A stretch of 64,000 bases of DNA from Rhizobium lentis (GTDB taxonomy: Bacteria; Pseudomonadota; Alphaproteobacteria; Rhizobiales; Rhizobiaceae), in the NCBI RefSeq assembly GCF_014200175.1, contig NZ_JACHBD010000010.1, positions 62,001 through 126,000 of the forward strand, in the 5' to 3' direction. The notes under the pieces are model-generated. The model had not been told where the DNA came from, did not search any database, and saw only the letters and a program-made list of their open reading frames with translations. How positions within the stretch are numbered: position 1 is the stretch's first letter; each line of letters begins with the position of its first letter. A program made the position numbers and the translations under genes. Of this stretch, positions 63,382 to 64,000 are shown piece after piece.

Positions 63382-64000
63382 ATGTTCGCAACGCATTGGT
63401 TCCGTATGGGCGCCTGCCTGTCTTTTGTGGTGGCGGGATGCTCCCTGGTCTCCAGTTGCGCCAGCAGCCCGACCTACGGCACCGACAAGACCGCCATGGA
63501 GCAGCTGACTGACGACCTCGGCCAGTCGGTGTCGCTGACCGGCCCTGATCCGAAGAACAAGGGCGTCAAGTACACGCCGCGCCCGACGCTGGTGCTGCCG
63601 GCTGAGGCGCAGCGGGAGACCCTCGTTCAACCGCAGCAGACGGTTGCCAACAAGGACAATCCCCAATGGCTTGAATCGCCGGAGGAAACCCGCGCCCGCC
63701 TCGTTTCGGAGGCCGACGCGAACTCCGACAATCCGAACTACCGCTCGCCGCTCGCCAGCTCCGCCATCGAAGGCGGCCGGCGCACGACGGAAGCCCAGAC
63801 CCAGGCCTATCGCGAGGCTCGCGCGCTGCAGAAGGGCTCCTATCTCGATCAGCGCCGCTATATTTCCGATCCGCCGCCCGGTTACCGCACCGTCGACGAC
63901 CCGGCCAAGCTCGATGACCTCGGCGAGCCCGAGCTCAAGAAGCAGAAGAAGCGCAAGAAGGATGCGGCAATCGCCAACAGCGGCAAGCAGTGGTGGAACT
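63382..64000 (+). CDS. Putative lipoprotein, 3' end beyond window
   Basis: At least 206 residues from ATG 63382 (GGAAGGG upstream) and open to the window edge. The N-terminus carries a lipoprotein-type signal, with lipobox candidates VAGC and VSSC within residues 17-27. The mature part is Pro/Gln/Arg-rich and low in hydrophobic residues, ending in a Lys-rich stretch (KKQKKRKKD). Family not recognised. Likely an outer-membrane or periplasmic lipoprotein. Confidence 0.75.
   Translation, partial: MFATHWFRMGACLSFVVAGCSLVSSCASSPTYGTDKTAMEQLTDDLGQSVSLTGPDPKNKGVKYTPRPTLVLPAEAQRETLVQPQQTVANKDNPQWLESPEETRARLVSEADANSDNPNYRSPLASSAIEGGRRTTEAQTQAYREARALQKGSYLDQRRYISDPPPGYRTVDDPAKLDDLGEPELKKQKKRKKDAAIANSGKQWWN

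Overview
The window looks like chromosome of a Rhizobium in the R. leguminosarum/R. etli group, interrupted at its left end by a genomic island. This rests on gene content and protein style: a hisS-hisZ-hisG operon, glcDEF with a LysR gene, groES-groEL behind a CIRCE operator, a 224-residue LpxQ-like outer-membrane protein, paired YkuD L,D-transpeptidases, plant-type glutamate-cysteine ligase, GC-rich codon use, and GC-rich palindromic intergenic repeats of the rhizobial kind. No database search was possible, so species is not claimed.

Positions 1-19763 are accessory DNA ending exactly at the 3' end of a tRNA-Gln(CUG) gene (19764-19837, minus). The gene beside the tRNA is a tyrosine recombinase (17514-19631, minus). 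It converges on a second, very different tyrosine recombinase (15162-17492, plus). The far left holds a tightly packed minus-strand operon that resembles a restriction or phage-defence locus: an Mrr-like nuclease, an MmeI-like N6-adenine methyltransferase without a recognisable nuclease motif, an SF2 helicase, and a GIY-YIG nuclease running off the window edge. Beside it is a fragment of an HNH-nuclease gene. The middle of the island (7.5-14.2 kb, plus) carries a DUF3102-like protein behind an operator-like palindrome, a PD-(D/E)XK-like protein, a small protein, a split FtsH-like protease (AAA+ ATPase gene overlapping an M41 zinc-peptidase gene) and a DUF429-like protein. A non-coding zone with dyads and a 36-bp direct repeat follows, then the recombinases. 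An identical 15-bp palindrome at 6992 and 17508 brackets this middle module and may mark a nested element.

From 19838 to the right end the content is ordinary conserved chromosome. It runs: ppx-rlmE, a VOC protein, an MFS exporter divergent from a Tat-exported metallo-beta-lactamase-fold protein, guaB with a membrane protein, MAPEG, TetR, LysR, DUF1127, a DUF937-like protein, glutamate-cysteine ligase, rsmE, pit, Nudix, a LysR gene divergent from glcDEF, lpxQ, two YkuD transpeptidases (one frameshifted), tag, HAD, aldo/keto reductase, DUF305 and a Cys/His/Met-rich small protein, hisS-hisZ-hisG, DoxX, GST, groES-groEL, a HAD-IIA phosphatase, ribF, ileS and a partial lipoprotein.

The most promising candidates for something undescribed are the two island modules: the Mrr/MTase/helicase/GIY-YIG operon, and the PD-(D/E)XK-like + AAA+ + M41 protease operon. 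The recombination-site-like repeats around them come next.
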